Shown: positions 9,935 through 20,836, counted from the stretch's first letter. The stretch: DNA of 64,000 nt from Bog-532 sp963775825 (GCA_963775825.1 CAVZKY010000064.1:1-64000); one strand, 5' to 3'. Notes: generated by a model from the sequence alone, not told the origin. Translations and numbers: made by a program.

Positions 9935-11246
9935 ATGTCGACAGGTGACGAGTCTCGGCCATTAAGTGACGACGGCTGGGAGCCGGACGAGGACGACGAA
10001 GACTGGGATGAGGACGGGGGCACATTCAGATCGCCGCCGCGGAGCCTGCGCCAGAGCTTTTCGAGGCCGGGTTCTTGCCGCGTGATCCGGGGCTTGACCC
10101 GCCGGATCTGATTTCGGGACCAGGCCGGCGGTTTCGCTGGGGGCGGGGTGATGGATGCCGCACCGCCGTGTTCCACGCTGGCCGGACTTGCCGAAGATGT
10201 GACCGGCCCCTCCGGTCGGTGCGCGGGCGCGTCCGACGATGAGCTGGTTGGGGTGCTTCGGGCCTGGGGACGACTCGAATCGTGGGCCGCGGAGCGAAAG
10301 CTGGCGGTGATCGCGGAGCTGATCCGCCGCCGTCCCGCTCCCGGGAAATTCGCCGTCTGGGCCGGGCGGCGATGCCCAGGGGATGGGGCAAGTTCTGCGG
10401 AGATGAGCTGGCCGCCGCGGTCGCTATCTCCGCGCAGGCCGCCGAGAAGACTCTGCAGCTGGCTCATGATCTGGCTTCCCGGCTGCCCGGTACCGCCCGG
10501 GTGCTGCGCGAGGGCCTGATCGATCTGGGCAAGGCGCGGATCATCGCTGAGGTGACCCGGGTCCTGGACCCGCGAGGAAGCCGCTGCCGCTGAGGCCCTG
10601 ATTTTGGCCAAAGTGGCCGGTAAAACCCCGGGACAGGTACTGGGGTGATCGCCGGCACGGGCGGCCACCTCGGTCAACCCGGCCGCCGCCCAGGCCCGTC
10701 GGGAACGGGGCCCAGCGAGATGCCCGGGTGGAACTATGGCGCGAAGATGCGGGCACCGCGGCGTTGTGCGGCCGGGACCTGCCCCCCGCCGAGGCACTGG
10801 CCGCCGACCAGCGCATCACCGCTTACGCCCGCGAACTGAAGGCCGCCGGAATGGACGGCACTATGGACCAGCTCCGCGCCCGGGCGTTCCTCGATCTGGC
10901 CCTCGGGACCTGTTCCCGCCCCATGTCCCCGTCCACGCACGGCACCCGGGCGGGGGCGCGCGGAGCCGGCCACGACGCGCCCACCGACCAAGCACGGGCG
11001 CACGACGCGCCCACCGACCAGCCGGCGCACGACGCGCCCACCGACCAGCGGGCGGCACGACGCGCCCACCGACCAGCCGACGGAGGAGCGCCCAGCCGAG
11101 GGCAACGCAGCCGGGAATTACCCGGCCGAAGGCAACTCGTTCGTCGGGCACCAGCGGCCGTATGACCGCCCAGCTGTGGCGGGCGCAGCACCGGGAGACG
11201 GCTCGGGCGCGGGTGGCTCCCTGGCCGCCGCGATCAACCTGACCAT
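9935..11246 (+). pseudogene. DUF222-HNH endonuclease family protein, 5' part (interrupted by the mobile element)
   Basis: N-terminal portion of a 13E12-repeat (DUF222 plus HNH) protein. The ATG at 9935 follows GAGGAGG. The protein opens MSTGDESRPLSDDGWEPDED and, across frameshifts, shows the family blocks PRDPGLDPPDLISGPGRR, CAGASDDELVGVLRAWGRL, ESWAAERKLAVIAELIRRR and LPPAEALAADQRITAYARE, followed by a variable repeat region. It ends at the family's conserved block AAINLT, where the element is inserted. The missing 3' part lies at 34636-35395; joining the halves across the shared TGACCAT gives NLTIPLATLLGLA in frame. At least three single-base shifts interrupt the reading frame, perhaps sequence error. 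Confidence 0.85.
10971..11079 (+). repeat. Tandem repeat encoding HDAPTDQ in the DUF222 linker
   Basis: Four copies of a 21-30 nt unit with the core CACGACGCGCCCACCGACCA, starting at 10971, 11001, 11028 and about 11055. They code for HDAPTDQ repeats within the variable linker of the DUF222-HNH protein. Unequal unit length suggests slippage expansion. Confidence 0.75.
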
Positions 11247-11275
11247 GGTCATGCAGTGCTCGTATGCTCGGGTGG
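11240..11275. other. Left attachment junction (B half, AT core, P' half)
   Basis: Host sequence AACCTGACC is followed by AT and then element sequence GGTCATGCAGTGCTCGTATG. The proposed crossover dinucleotide AT is palindromic. The flanks make TGACCATGGTCA a perfect 12-base palindrome at this junction. The assignment rests on comparison with the right junction. Confidence 0.75.
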
Positions 11276-11276
11276 T

Positions 11277-12794
11277 ATGGAGACTACTACAGCGGGAAAT
11301 GCGCAGGTCAGGGCGCGGCAGGCGCGCGAGCGGGCGGTGGCCCGTGTGGCGGCAGGCCACAGAAGGAGCGTAGCCGGGAGTGGTCGGGCGGGGGAAGACG
11401 CCGCGATCTACTGCCGGGTGTCGCATGTCAAGGATAAGGATCAGACCAGTGTGGACCGGCAGGAACGCATTTGCCGTGACGTTGTGGAAAGCCTGGGCCT
11501 GGTAGCGCGGCATGTGCTGGTTGACCCGAACCGTTCGGCGTGGCAGCGGGACCGGAAGCGGCCCGGCTGGGACAGTCTTCTGAAGTCAGCCGGGAACCGG
11601 GGGAATCCGGCATATTGTGGTGTATCACCCGGACCGTTTGATGCGGCAACCGTGGGACCTTGAGGAATTGCTGAAGCTTTCCGAGGAACACGGAGTTATC
11701 CTGCACGGGAAAGCCAGCCGCCGGGACCTGAGCGACCCTGACGACCGGCATTATCTTGGGGTGAGGTCGCGCGCGCGTGCCGTTCATCGGATGACACATC
11801 ACGACGTTTGCAGGACGCGATGGTGGACCGGGCACGCGACGGCAAACCGCAGACCGGGGCACGCCGCTACGGATATACGAAGACCGGAATGGAAATTGTG
11901 GCGGAAGAAGCCGCGATCGTGCGGTGGATGTTTGAGAGTTTCCTGAACGGGATGACCCGCACGCGATCAGCGATGACCTGAACCGGCGCGGTATTCCCAC
12001 CGCGCAGGGGAAACGGTGGAGCATTCCTACCGTGCTCCGGTTGCTAGATTCCCGGCATGTCGCTGGTATCCGGGTGTTCCGGGGCCAGGAAATCGGGTCC
12101 GGTATCTGGCCCGCGATCATTGACCCCGCGCTGTTCCGCGAAGTGCAGGAGCGGCGCGCGTTCCGGTCGGCAGCCACCCGCGACCCAGTACGAGCACCGC
12201 ACGTTCTACCTGCTGCGGGGCCTGCTGTGGTGCACCAAATGCGGCGCGCGGATGTCGGGTCGGCCCGACACCGGGGGACGCCCGGTCTATGTGTGCACCA
12301 ATTTCCGGCCCACGGACGGCAGCGCGAAGTGCTACCGGCGCGCGGGCGCGGCCAGCCTGGAAAGCTTCATCAAAGACGCCGCGATTACGCTGCTGGAACG
12401 GCTGGACGTGACCGGCGCGGCCACGACCGCGATGCTCACAGATGACGATAAAGCCGCGATCGAAGCTGACCAGGCCGAACTAGCCGAACTGAAGGCGATG
12501 TGGGACACGCAAGAGATCAAGACGCACGAGTACCGGGCGATGCGCAAAAAGGTGCAGGACCGGATTGACAAGCGGCAAGCGAAAACCATCATCCGGCCCG
12601 GCGTGGAAGTGCTGGACGGGATGATCGGCCCGGACGCCCGGAAAACCTGGGACGCGCACGAGCAAGCCGGGAACTGTGAGCGGCTGAACGCCGTGCTCCG
12701 GTTCCTGTTCGCGGCGATCCGCCTTGACGAGTCCCGCGCGGCGAACGGCAGTTTCGACTACGGCCGCATCCACATCGAGCAAAACGACCTATGA
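11277..12794 (+). CDS. Large serine recombinase/integrase, left copy (frameshifted)
   Basis: Site-specific recombinase of the large serine family. ATG at 11277 (METTTAGNAQVRARQ). The catalytic domain has AAIYCRVSHVKDKD with the nucleophile Ser in CRVS, then HIVVYHPDRLMRQPWDLEE and the recombinase domain (TPHAISDDLNRRGIPTAQGKRW). A zinc ribbon has CTKCGARMSGRP and a downstream CTNFRPTDGSAKC. A coiled coil follows (DQAELAELKAMWD). About 500 residues across several shifts (near 11600, 11760, 11960 and 12184). It lies directly against the attachment site, as integrases do. It is almost identical to the right-end copy at 33089-34604; the C-terminal coiled coil is in frame here and shifted there, so together they give one complete sequence. 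Confidence 0.85.
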
Positions 12795-12939
12795 CTGGTC
12801 TCGATGTTTCGCGATCTTGATATGGCTGCTGAGGCGGCGACCGGATGCTCTTTACAGTGTGGGGCCGTGCCTAGCTAGTGCGCTGACCAGTAACGTTTAC
12901 CGGGCTGGTCATACGAGCCGTATTCTGCCACTACCCTCG

Positions 12940-13085
12940 CGCTGCTATACCTCATCTCCGCACATCGGTCGACGACCTCGGTTCCGGATACACTCGGGAC
13001 CTTGTTGAGAACCACCAGACGACGCTTGCCCTCGCCTATTCAAGAGCGGGCGACATCGAAGTTGCGTTGAACCTCGCCCACGAAA
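12940..13085 (+). pseudogene. Relic of a TPR-containing transcriptional regulator (left)
   Basis: A short frame reads SVDDLGSGYTRDLVENH then LALAYSRAGDIEVALNLA, the helical repeat pattern seen at the C-terminus of XRE-family regulators with TPR-like repeats. No start, no helix-turn-helix and no upstream portion remain. It runs straight into the resolvase relic on the other strand. The same relic is in the right arm. The region 12795-12940 holds no gene I can support. Confidence 0.45.
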
Positions 13086-13330
13086 CAATTGACCTTGAGC
13101 TTCCCGTTCTGGTGGGCGATGTCCATGCCCTCGCGGGTGCGCTGCCGGATCAGGTTGGCCTCGAACTCGGCGATGACGGCAAGGATCTGCAGGAACATCC
13201 GGGCGAACGGGTCGTTCCAGTCGTAGACCGAGCCGCCGAGCGCGAAGCGGACGCCGCGGGCCGACAGCTGGCCGAGGATGTCCAGCGCGTCGGGCACGGA
13301 CCGGGCGCCGGGCAACAGCTGGTTGATCTG
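13040..13330 (-). pseudogene. Relic of a resolvase-type serine recombinase (left)
   Basis: Reads LDILGQLSARGVRFALGG, SVYDWNDPFARMFLQILAV and EFEANLIRQRTREGMDIAHQ, the central helix-E region of small serine resolvases common in actinobacterial transposons and plasmids. The N-terminal catalytic serine and the C-terminal DNA-binding domain are both missing. It truncates the small open frame that precedes it (13331-13437). Distinct from the large recombinase at the element's end. Confidence 0.7.
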
Positions 13331-13437
13331 GTGCCGATCTGGGTGAGCGTGCTGGAGTCGCGGGCTTCGCCGCGCATCTCGATCCGGGAGCCAGTGCCAG
13401 GGCCCTCCGGGGGTGTCCCCGGCGGGGTTTCGGTCAT
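13331..13437 (-). pseudogene. Truncated small ORF with DSSTLTQIG motif, coupled to the upstream gene
   Basis: Starts at ATG 13437, overlapping the stop of the preceding gene as ATGA, so it was translationally coupled. The first 40 residues are MTETPPGTPPEGPGTGSRIE followed by ARDSSTLTQIGTRS, after which resolvase sequence replaces the rest. The DSSTLTQIG motif matches the C-terminus of its upstream partner (DSSTFTQIG). No function is recognisable. Confidence 0.45.
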
Positions 13438-14065
13438 GGCCGGTTGTAGTTGGTCTGGTCGCCGATCTGGGTGAAGGTGCTGGAGTCGTGGGAACTGCCT
13501 GTCATGATGATCGTCCCGATCCGGGTCTGCTCGGCCGGGGTCAGTGCGGGGATCAGGACCTGGTCCAGGACGCGCCGCAGCTCGGCGGCCAGGTCCCGGT
13601 CGGCTCGCAGCAGCTGCTGCAGCTTCACCTGCCAGGCCCCCTCAAGAGCCTTCTCGGTGCCGGTGTCACCATCGCGGCGGGCCAGCAGGACCTGCTCCCG
13701 CAGTTCGTCCAGCTCGGTCGCGATGTCGTCCGCCTTCTGCCCCGGGTGCACGCGGCGCCACAAGCCGGTGACCGCTTCGCGGACATGTGGCCAGGTGTCG
13801 GTGGCGATCGCCCCGAAAAGCGCCGCCCCGAACGCGAGCACGATCAGATCCCTGACCGGCCCCTCCCCGGCAGGCGACGTCGCCTGCCGCTCCCGATCCT
13901 TGACCCACGGTAGCGCTCCGGATAGCTGCGCGGAGCTGTGTGAAAACCGTCATCTCGCCGACGGCCAAACCCGGTCCGCGCGGCGCACATAGTGGCCGGT
14001 AACCGGCGGGGGTCACCCTGGGCCAGTTCACGCTCGACGTCGGCTACCAACCCCGGGACGGTCAC
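13434..14065 (-). CDS. Small helical protein of unknown function with C-terminal DSSTFTQIG motif (left)
   Basis: Assembled with help from the right-arm copy: TVPGLVADVERELAQGDPRR, TGFSAVGEMTVFTQLRAAIR, a short hydrophobic stretch (VLAFGAALFGAIATDTW), a charged helical part (KADDIATELDELREQVLLAR) and DRDLAAELRRVLDQVL, ending SSHDSSTFTQIGDQTNYNRP. At least one frameshift separates the N-terminal third (near 13870). The start is uncertain. I do not recognise the family. The tail resembles the short linkers found in actinobacterial signalling or conflict proteins, which is only an impression. It is coupled by ATGA to the next small frame. Confidence 0.5.
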
Positions 14066-14355
14066 GAGCGGCGTAGTCGAGACCGGCCGCGGGGACTCGC
14101 ATCATCGGCAACTTCCCGGCCAGCTACCGGTGAAGATTCACCGCCACTTATCTGTCAAAGTCACAGACGGGAAACGTCCGCCGGGCAGGCCTCTCCCGGC
14201 TCGTCTCACAATCGTTCGTTTTCCAGGCAGTTAGGCTGGATGTGGAGGAGTGAGGTCTTCTGCGGCGGCCGGGTGGGAGGCTCGATGTCGCGACGGGGGC
14301 TGGACCACCCGGTGACGAGCGGCGCCATGACCGGTATCCGGTCTGCGGTTGGGGT
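14066..14355. other. Intergenic, shared by both arms
   Basis: About 290 bases without a supported gene, nearly identical to 31975-32230 in the other arm read in reverse. It separates the nearly identical outer block from the diverged inner genes. Confidence 0.4.
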
Positions 14356-15725
14356 TTATCCGGTGAGTACCTCGCCGTCCGGGATGTGACGCGGGCCGGC
14401 CACGCGCACGTCGCCGACGGCCACGACGCCCTTGCCGAAGGTGACGTCGCCGTCGACCTCGAACCGGCGGCAGCGGCGCAGCGACGGTGCCCGGGCCGGG
14501 AACCGCTGCTCGAAGCCGGGCAGGAGTCTGTAGAAGTCCTTGTCCAGCGTGACGACCGGCCCGGGGCCGTCGAAGCTGGGGCTCATCTGCCCGTCACCGG
14601 TGAGCTCGTAGGCGTCGGAGCGCACGCCAGCAGGTCGTCGGTGGTCTTGACCGGGGCGAACCGGGAGCGGGGGACGTGGAGGGCCCGGGCACCGGGGATC
14701 GAGCCGATCGCCGCGCCCATGGCCGACTCCAGCTGGATCACCGGGGTGCTCGCCGGGTCGCGCGGGTCGACGGTCTTGCGGTTGACGATCAGCGGCAGGG
14801 CCGGTGCCGCCGGGTCGGCGGCCTGCAGCCCTTGAGCGCGCGCAGGTCGATCCAGATGTTGTTGGTGTTGTACCAGCGCCAGCGCTCGACGTCGGTGAAC
14901 GAGGTGTCGCCGCCGGGCACCTGCGCGGTCTCCCGCAGCACCACCCGGCCCTGGTAGCGGGCCAGGTGGCCGCCCTTGCGGTCGGCCGGCGTGCCGCGTA
15001 CCGCCTCCAGCGCGAACGGCACCCGCTCTGCGGCCAGCCATGCGGCGATCCGGGCATCGGCGAGCGCGCCGAGGTTGTCGGAGTTGGACACGAAGGCGTA
15101 CCGCAGCCCGGCGCCCAGCAGGGCATCCAGCGTGCCGGACGCCGCCAGCGCGGTGTAGATGTCGCCGTGCCCGGGCGGGCACCACTCCAGCTCCGGGCGG
15201 CCGGCCAGCGCGCCGGCAGCCAGTTATCGGCGCGGATTTTGGGCTCGCGGCCCTGCAGGAAGTCCAGCGGCACGCCAGGTACTCGAAGGCCGCTGTAGCC
15301 GCCCAGCACCTCCAGCGAAGCGTCCCGGGTGGCCGCGGAGTTCATCAGCACCAGCGGCAGCCGGGCGCGGTACCGCTCGCGCAGCGCCAGCACCTGCCTG
15401 GCCAGGACATCCAGGAAGCTCATGCCGGGCTTGACCTCCAGCAGCGACTTCGGCCCCGGCAGGCCCATGCTCGTCCCGAGCCCGCCGTTCAGCTTGATGA
15501 CCACCAGCCGGTCGAGCACGTCACGGGCCCGGTCAGGTGGCGGCTCGGGCAGCTCGTCCAGGCGTGGCAGGTCCGCGACCGGCTGCAGAACCTCACCCGG
15601 CAGGAGCCCGGCCTGGGGATCAGCCAGCTGCCGCAGGCGCCGGCGCAGGGCGGCCAGCTCAGCGTTGTGGATGCCCCGGCCTCGGCGCTGGCCAGCACGG
15701 CGGCCGCGTAGTCGGGCGTATTCAT
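14356..15725 (-). CDS. UTP-glucose-1-phosphate uridylyltransferase, UGP2-like (left; frameshifted)
   Basis: Makes UDP-glucose from UTP and glucose-1-phosphate. The start MNTPDYAAAVLASAEAG at 15725 has AAGGAGAAC before it. The nucleotide-binding motif KLNGGLGTSMGLPGPKS is characteristic of the eukaryote-like UGPase family rather than the GalU family. Further blocks: LPLVLMNSAATRDASLEVL, LRYAFVSNSDNLGALAD, WRWYNTNNIWIDLRALKG, NRKTVDPRDPASTPVIQLES, then a left-handed beta-helix end (VDGDVTFGKGVVAVGDV). About 455 residues over at least five shifts. It is last in a GT2-67aa-UGPase series, so it probably feeds UDP-glucose to the GT2 synthase. By eye somewhat diverged from the right-arm copy. Confidence 0.82.
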
Positions 15726-15909
15726 GCTTTGTTCTCCTTTGAGCAGATGTGGCTTCAGCGAAGGCGCGGCACGGGTGCCCGCGACAGCTTGGCCCTCCCG
15801 GTCTGCCCGGCTGCCAGCAGCAGGCGGGCCCCCCAGCGGGCGGCTTTGCGTGTTGCAGGGCTGTGAGCTGAGCCCCGGCGAGGGCGCGGGCCCGGTTGGG
15901 CGCGGCGGG

Positions 15910-16112
15910 CTAGGCGTACCCGGCGGCCCGCTGGAGCTGGCGGTCGAACACCAGGGCGGTGCGCGGGTCGCCTATCGGGCAGCGCCGCGTGCAGGGCACG
16001 GCCGGGGGTGCCAGTGCCCGCGGCGGGTGCGGTGGATCTCGATGTCGGCCAGGTCGCGGAAGTGCTTGGCTTCCAGCGCGAGGCGCAGGGCGGTCTGGAT
16101 CTTGGTGCTCAT
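15910..16112 (-). CDS. Small conserved protein, about 67 residues (left; one frameshift)
   Basis: Begins MSTKIQTALRLALEAKHFRD and then HRTRRGHWHP, matching the intact right-arm gene at 30217-30420. The left copy is 203 bases where the right is 204, so one base is missing near the CTRRC motif. It lies between GT2 and UGPase in both arms. No known family recognised. Confidence 0.6.
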
Positions 16113-16319
16113 GGCTGGTTCCCGGTGTCGGGCACGCCCGGCGGGCGTGCTGCTCCTGCCGCTGGCGTCGGCGCGGCGGAGCAGTCGCGCACGCGCCGGC
16201 GGGCGGGCTGAGGTGAAGGTGATGGTGATCTCGGCGCGGCCCGGCGTCCTTCCGGAACGCGGCAGCCCTGTTCTGATATAGGGGCCGGGGGGGGGCGGCG
16301 GGCCGGTGCCTGCCGGTTT

Positions 16320-17826
16320 CTATGCCGCTGCGGTGGCGGGGTGGGGGGTCTTCTCCCACAGGAACGGGGCGCGGATCAGCTGGTACAGGCCGCGCCAGCT
16401 GGCGGTCCAGTGCATGACCCAGTAGGCGGGCAGCAGCGGGGCGAACACGGCCGAGGCGAGCTTGTGGCGGCGGGCTGCCGCCACCACCAGCGCGGTCCAG
16501 GCGATAAAGACCGCCAGCTGGACGTCCGGCACGATGGAGCCGGCCGGCAGGTGCGGGGCGATCAGGCCCTTGTAGCCGCTGATCCAGATGGCCAGCATGA
16601 CCGGCTGGGCGAGGTAGAGCAGCGGGGTGCCGGCCATGAAGGTGAGCATGGTGAGGGTGCCGGCCCGGCCGAAGGTGCGCCAGGTCCGGGCGGGGTTGCG
16701 GGTGTACACCAGGGCGGTGAGCATGAACCCTTTCAGCCAGCGGGTGCGCTGCTTGGTCCAGGCCTTGATCTGGTGCGGCATCTCCCCGTAGGTGATCGAG
16801 TCGGCGACCTCGACCCGGTAGCCCAGCGCGGAGCAGCGCATGCCCAGGTCGGCGTCCTCGGTGACGTTCCAGGCGTCCCAGCCGCCGAGCTCGCGCAGCA
16901 CCTGGGTGCGGAAGTGGTTGCTGGTCCCGCCGAGCGGGATCGGCAGCCCGAGCCGGGCCAGGCCGGGCAGGGTGAGCTCGTAGCGCAGGCAGTACTCCAG
17001 CGCGAACTGGCGGGTGATGAAGCTCGGGCGGCGTTGGCGACCATGAGCTTGGCCTGCACGCACGCCAGGCTGTCGTCGGCGGCGGCGAACTGGGCGGCGA
17101 CTACCCGCAGCTGGCCGGGGTCGGGCCGGTCCTCGGCGTCGTAGATGACGATCAGGTCGCCCTTGGCCAGCAGCAGCCCGGCGTTGCAGGACCGCGGCTT
17201 GGTCTGCGGCGTCCCCGGCGGGATCTCCACGATCCGGATGAACGGCGCCGGGTCCGCGGCGGCGATGGCCTGCTTGGTCGCGGCATCCCGCCGCTCGACC
17301 AGGATCAGCGCCTCGAGCCGGTCCTTGGGGTAGTCGAGGTTCTCCAGGCACCGCACCATGCCGCCGATCACGTCCTGCTCCTGGTAGGCCGGGACCAGGA
17401 TCGTGTAGCTGGGCAGCTCGGCGTCCGGGACCGCCGCGGCATGGCCCGGGGCAGCGGCCAGCGGCCGGCCCCACCGGGCGGCGACCGCGATCACCACATG
17501 CGCGGCCGTGATCAGGGCGATCGCCCCGGCCAGGATGACCAACAGCACCAGCGGCGCGATCACCAGCAACGCCACACAACCCAGCGCCGCTACCACACCG
17601 CCGGCTCGCTGCCACCACGCAAAGCCGCTGTTGGCGGCCAAGTGCGGGGCCCGCCGCGAGAAGTGGTTTGCCATGTGGTCCGCGACCACCTCGCCATGCT
17701 CCCCAAGCAGGCGATCCTGCTCGCCGACGATCCGGCGGCAATCGTGCCCAGCGGACTATCAGGATCAGGGCCGCGATATGCGCTGGACTGCTCGGTAATC
17801 GCGGAAATGCTCGGTGCAGAAATCAT
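16320..17826 (-). CDS. Membrane GT2 glycosyltransferase, beta-glycan synthase-like (left; frameshifted)
   Basis: Processive-type family 2 glycosyltransferase. Start ATG at 17826 with GGAGAGG upstream. After an N-terminal helical part (ADHMANHFSRRAPHL) come two membrane segments (VVAALGCVALLVIAPLVLL), then the GT-A domain: YTILVPAYQEQDVIGGMVRC, DLIVIYDAEDRPDPGQ (DxD-like), NVTEDADLGMR (TED) and QRTRWLKG (the QxxRW motif). Several C-terminal membrane segments follow. About 500 residues. Frameshifts near 17690 and 17027. Probably polymerises or transfers UDP-sugars to an extracellular glycan; the neighbouring UGPase suggests UDP-glucose. The right copy at 28568-30082 is intact. Confidence 0.82.
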
Positions 17827-18063
17827 TTTACCCTCTCCATCCATGTGACCTCGGGAGATGCTCATACATGGATGATGAATTCCGGCCGGCTATGTCCGTC
17901 CCTAGGGAATTCTCCTAGTTCGCCAGGAGGCTCGACCGCCGTTTCTAATCCCTAGCCGACGCGGTGCACTTCCGAGCAGTCCCCGATGCTGGTCAGGGGT
18001 GCTGAAGCGAATTCCGCCAGCGGTTAAACTTGACCGTGACCTGTTTCGCGTAGCCGGAGGGCC
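17827..18063. promoter_or_regulatory. Divergent promoter region between GT2 and LuxR-like regulator (left)
   Basis: Holds two TCCCTAG boxes (17898-17904 and 17949-17955), the reverse complement of the CTAGGGA boxes repeated in the right-arm promoter. CCATCCATG (about 17837) pairs with CATGGATG (about 17868), a stem-forming repeat just upstream of the GT2 start. The LacI-like operator found in the right arm is absent here. Confidence 0.5.
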
Positions 18064-20836
18064 GTGCAGGAGCGGCAGCCGCCGCTGGACGTTTTCGTCG
18101 GACGGGAGGCGGAGCTGGCCCGGCGTGGCGGACGTGATGGCCCGGAGGCGCGGCAGGGCCAGCCTTGGCAGGTCACCATCGAAGGCGAGTCCCGGGTATC
18201 GGCAAGACGGCGCTGGCGCAGACGTTGCTCTGGCGTGGCTCTCGGTCTGGCCGCTCTTTGGGCCCGCGGCCGACCCGAGCGAGGCCGATCTCGAGTTCGG
18301 GATCATCGAGCAGCTGCTGCGAGGCGGTCGGATAATCGCTGCTGGCCGTTACCCGCTCAGCTGGCGAGCGACGTCTTGAGGTCTTCGTCGTTCGCGGTCG
18401 GGGCCCGGCTCCTGGGAGGCGGTGGGTGATCAGCAGGCCGACGGCCCGGTGGCGCTGGTGATCGACGATGTGCAGTGGGCCGACCGCCGGTCGGCAGAAG
18501 CCCTGTCCTTCATGTTCCGCGGCTATCGGTGGACACGGTTGTGGTGATCCTCATCGTTCGCGGTGACCGCGATCAGCTGGATGAGCCCACCCGCCGGATG
18601 CTCGTCAGCGTGGCGCAGCGGCGGCGCATATTGCTCTCGGGGTTGAGCGTCGATGACGTGGCGCCACTCGCTGCCGCGCTGGGAGCCGGACCGTTAGGCT
18701 CACACGCCGTCCAGCGCTTGTACGACCGCACCGGCGGTCACACGTTGTACCTGCAAACGCTGCTCAGCGACACCGACGGCTTGGAGCGACTCGGCCAAGA
18801 GACGATCGCCGTCCCGGCGTCGCTGGCTGCAGCCATTGGGGACCAGCTCGCCGTGCTGCCCGCGCCGAACCCGGTCGCTGTTGGAGATGCTCGCCGTAGT
18901 GAATGGGCAGGTGCCGTTGGCCCTGCTGGGCGGGGCGGCGGGGGTGGAGGAGCCGAGCGCGGCGATAGCGCCGGCCGTGAGGGCCGGGCTGGCGGACTTG
19001 TCGTTGGGCGAGCCGAGTCGCCCGGTGGTGATCCGTCACGGGCTGCAGCGCGACGCAATCTATGCCGGCATGACCGCGGAGCGGCGACGGGAGTTGCACG
19101 CCCGGGCGGTCACCCTCGTCGATGAGGCAAGTGCATGGGCGCACCGGGTGGCGTCCCTGGATCGCCCCGACGAGGGCCTGGCCGCTCAGCTGGAGCGTCT
19201 GGCGGGCGATGAGGCGGCCAGCGGCCGCCTGGCGATCGCCGCCACCCACCTGCAGTGGGCGTCTGACATCTCCCCGGCCCGAGTCGACCGGGAGCGGCGG
19301 CTGCTGACCGCGGCGCTCCATCTGACGCTGGCCGAGGAGGCCCGTGGCCTGGCCCTGCGCCAGGCGGTGGAGGCGTCAGCGCCGTCCCCGTTGCGCAGCT
19401 GCGTGCTGGGGACGATGGCATTCTCCTCGGGTCAGCTCGCCGAGGCGGAGCTGCGGTTCAGCGAGGCGCTAGCGGAGGCGCGGACCAACCTGGACAGCCA
19501 GCCGCTGGCTGCGATGATCGCCAACCGTCTGGCTGGCACCTACACGCTTGTGGGGGACGGAAAGCAGGTGAAGACCTTCGGGAGGTGGGCGCTCGGCACC
19601 GGCTGTCTGGACGCGGCTGCCGCCAGCCAGACGCGCACCCTGATCGCCATTGGCGCCTCCCAGGTGCAGGCCCGCGCGACGCCCTGGCCGAGTTGGGGCA
19701 CCTCGATGCTGACCCGGCGCGCGTCGGCCCGGTCGATGTCGACGGCTTGTCGTTCCGGGGGGTGTTCCGGCTGCTGGCCGGCGACCTGGGCCAGGCTGTG
19801 AGCGACATGACCGCCAGCCTCAAGATGGCGCGCCGGGGCGCCACCCTCACCCTGGGCCTGCGCGCCTACTTCTACCTGGCGCTGGCCCAGTACCTGGCCG
19901 GTGCCTGGGACGACGCGCTGCTCACCGCCGAGCAGGGGTTCGCGGCCGCCGCGATCCATTCCCGCCGCTATGAGCTGCCGCTTTTGCATCTGGCGGCGGG
20001 CTGCGTCCGGCTGGCGGGGCGCGACCGAGGAGGCCGAACGGCATGCCCGTCTGGCCGAGGAGGCGGCGGCTAGCCTGGACTACGGCCAGGAACGACTGTA
20101 CGCGGCGATGGCCCGGGCCCTGGTGTGCCAGGCGTCGGGTGACTACCTGGGCATGGCCGACGCGCTGGGTTACTGGCGGGACAACTCGGCCCTGGACGGC
20201 CGCAGCCGGGTGTACGCGGTCTTGTGGAGACCGCTGCTGGTCGAGGGCCTGGTCGGCTCGGGCCAGTCGGAGCAGGCGGCCGCCGCCCTGGAACGGATGC
20301 AGGCCGAGAGCAGTCAGGTCAGCTGCCTGCCGCCGGCCCTGGCCTGGCTGGAAGGATGGCTGGCGGAGCAGCGGGACACCCCCGACCAGGCCCGGCGGAT
20401 CTACCAACGTGGCGAGGACACCGCCAGCACGGAAAGCCCGGTTCACACGGCCCGGTTGTTGCTGGCCCACGGCCGGCTCCTGCGGCGGACGGGCCAGCGG
20501 CGCCTGGCGGTCGAGCGCCTGCGGCGGGCGAACGACTTGTACCTGGCCCTGCGCGCTGCGCCATTCATCGCCCGGACCGAAGAGGAACTGGCTGCGTGCG
20601 GATTGCCTCAGGAGGCCTCTAAGCGGCGCTCTGCACTGGAGATGACCGGCCGCGAGACCGAGGTCGCCCACCTGATCGAGCAGGGGATGACCAACGCCGA
20701 AATAGCCGCCGAGTTGTTCATCACGCCCAAGGCCGTCGAGTATCACTTGGGCAACATCTACGCCAAGTTCGGCCTGCACGGACGGCAACAGCTGCGGGGC
20801 TTCGTTGAGCAATGGCGTCAGCCGGCAGCGGTCTGA
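18064..20836 (+). CDS. LuxR-family ATPase regulator (LAL/MalT-like), left copy (many frameshifts)
   Basis: Large ATP-binding transcriptional regulator. GTG at 18064 (QERQPPLDVFVGREAELAR). The Walker A region is scrambled by shifts; the intact form in the right copy is EGDPGIGKTALARR. Later parts read IDDVQWADRRSAEALSFM, then TPR-like helices (LGTMAFSSGQLAEAELRFSE; LALAQYLAGAWDDALLTAEQ) and a C-terminal LuxR helix-turn-helix (GRETEVAHLIEQGMTNAEIA, then KAVEYHLGNIYAKFGLHGRQ). About 920 residues across six or more shifts. It is transcribed divergently from GT2-67aa-UGPase, the expected position for a dedicated regulator. Moderately diverged from the right copy except for its last 88 bases, which belong to the identical inner block. 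Confidence 0.8.
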
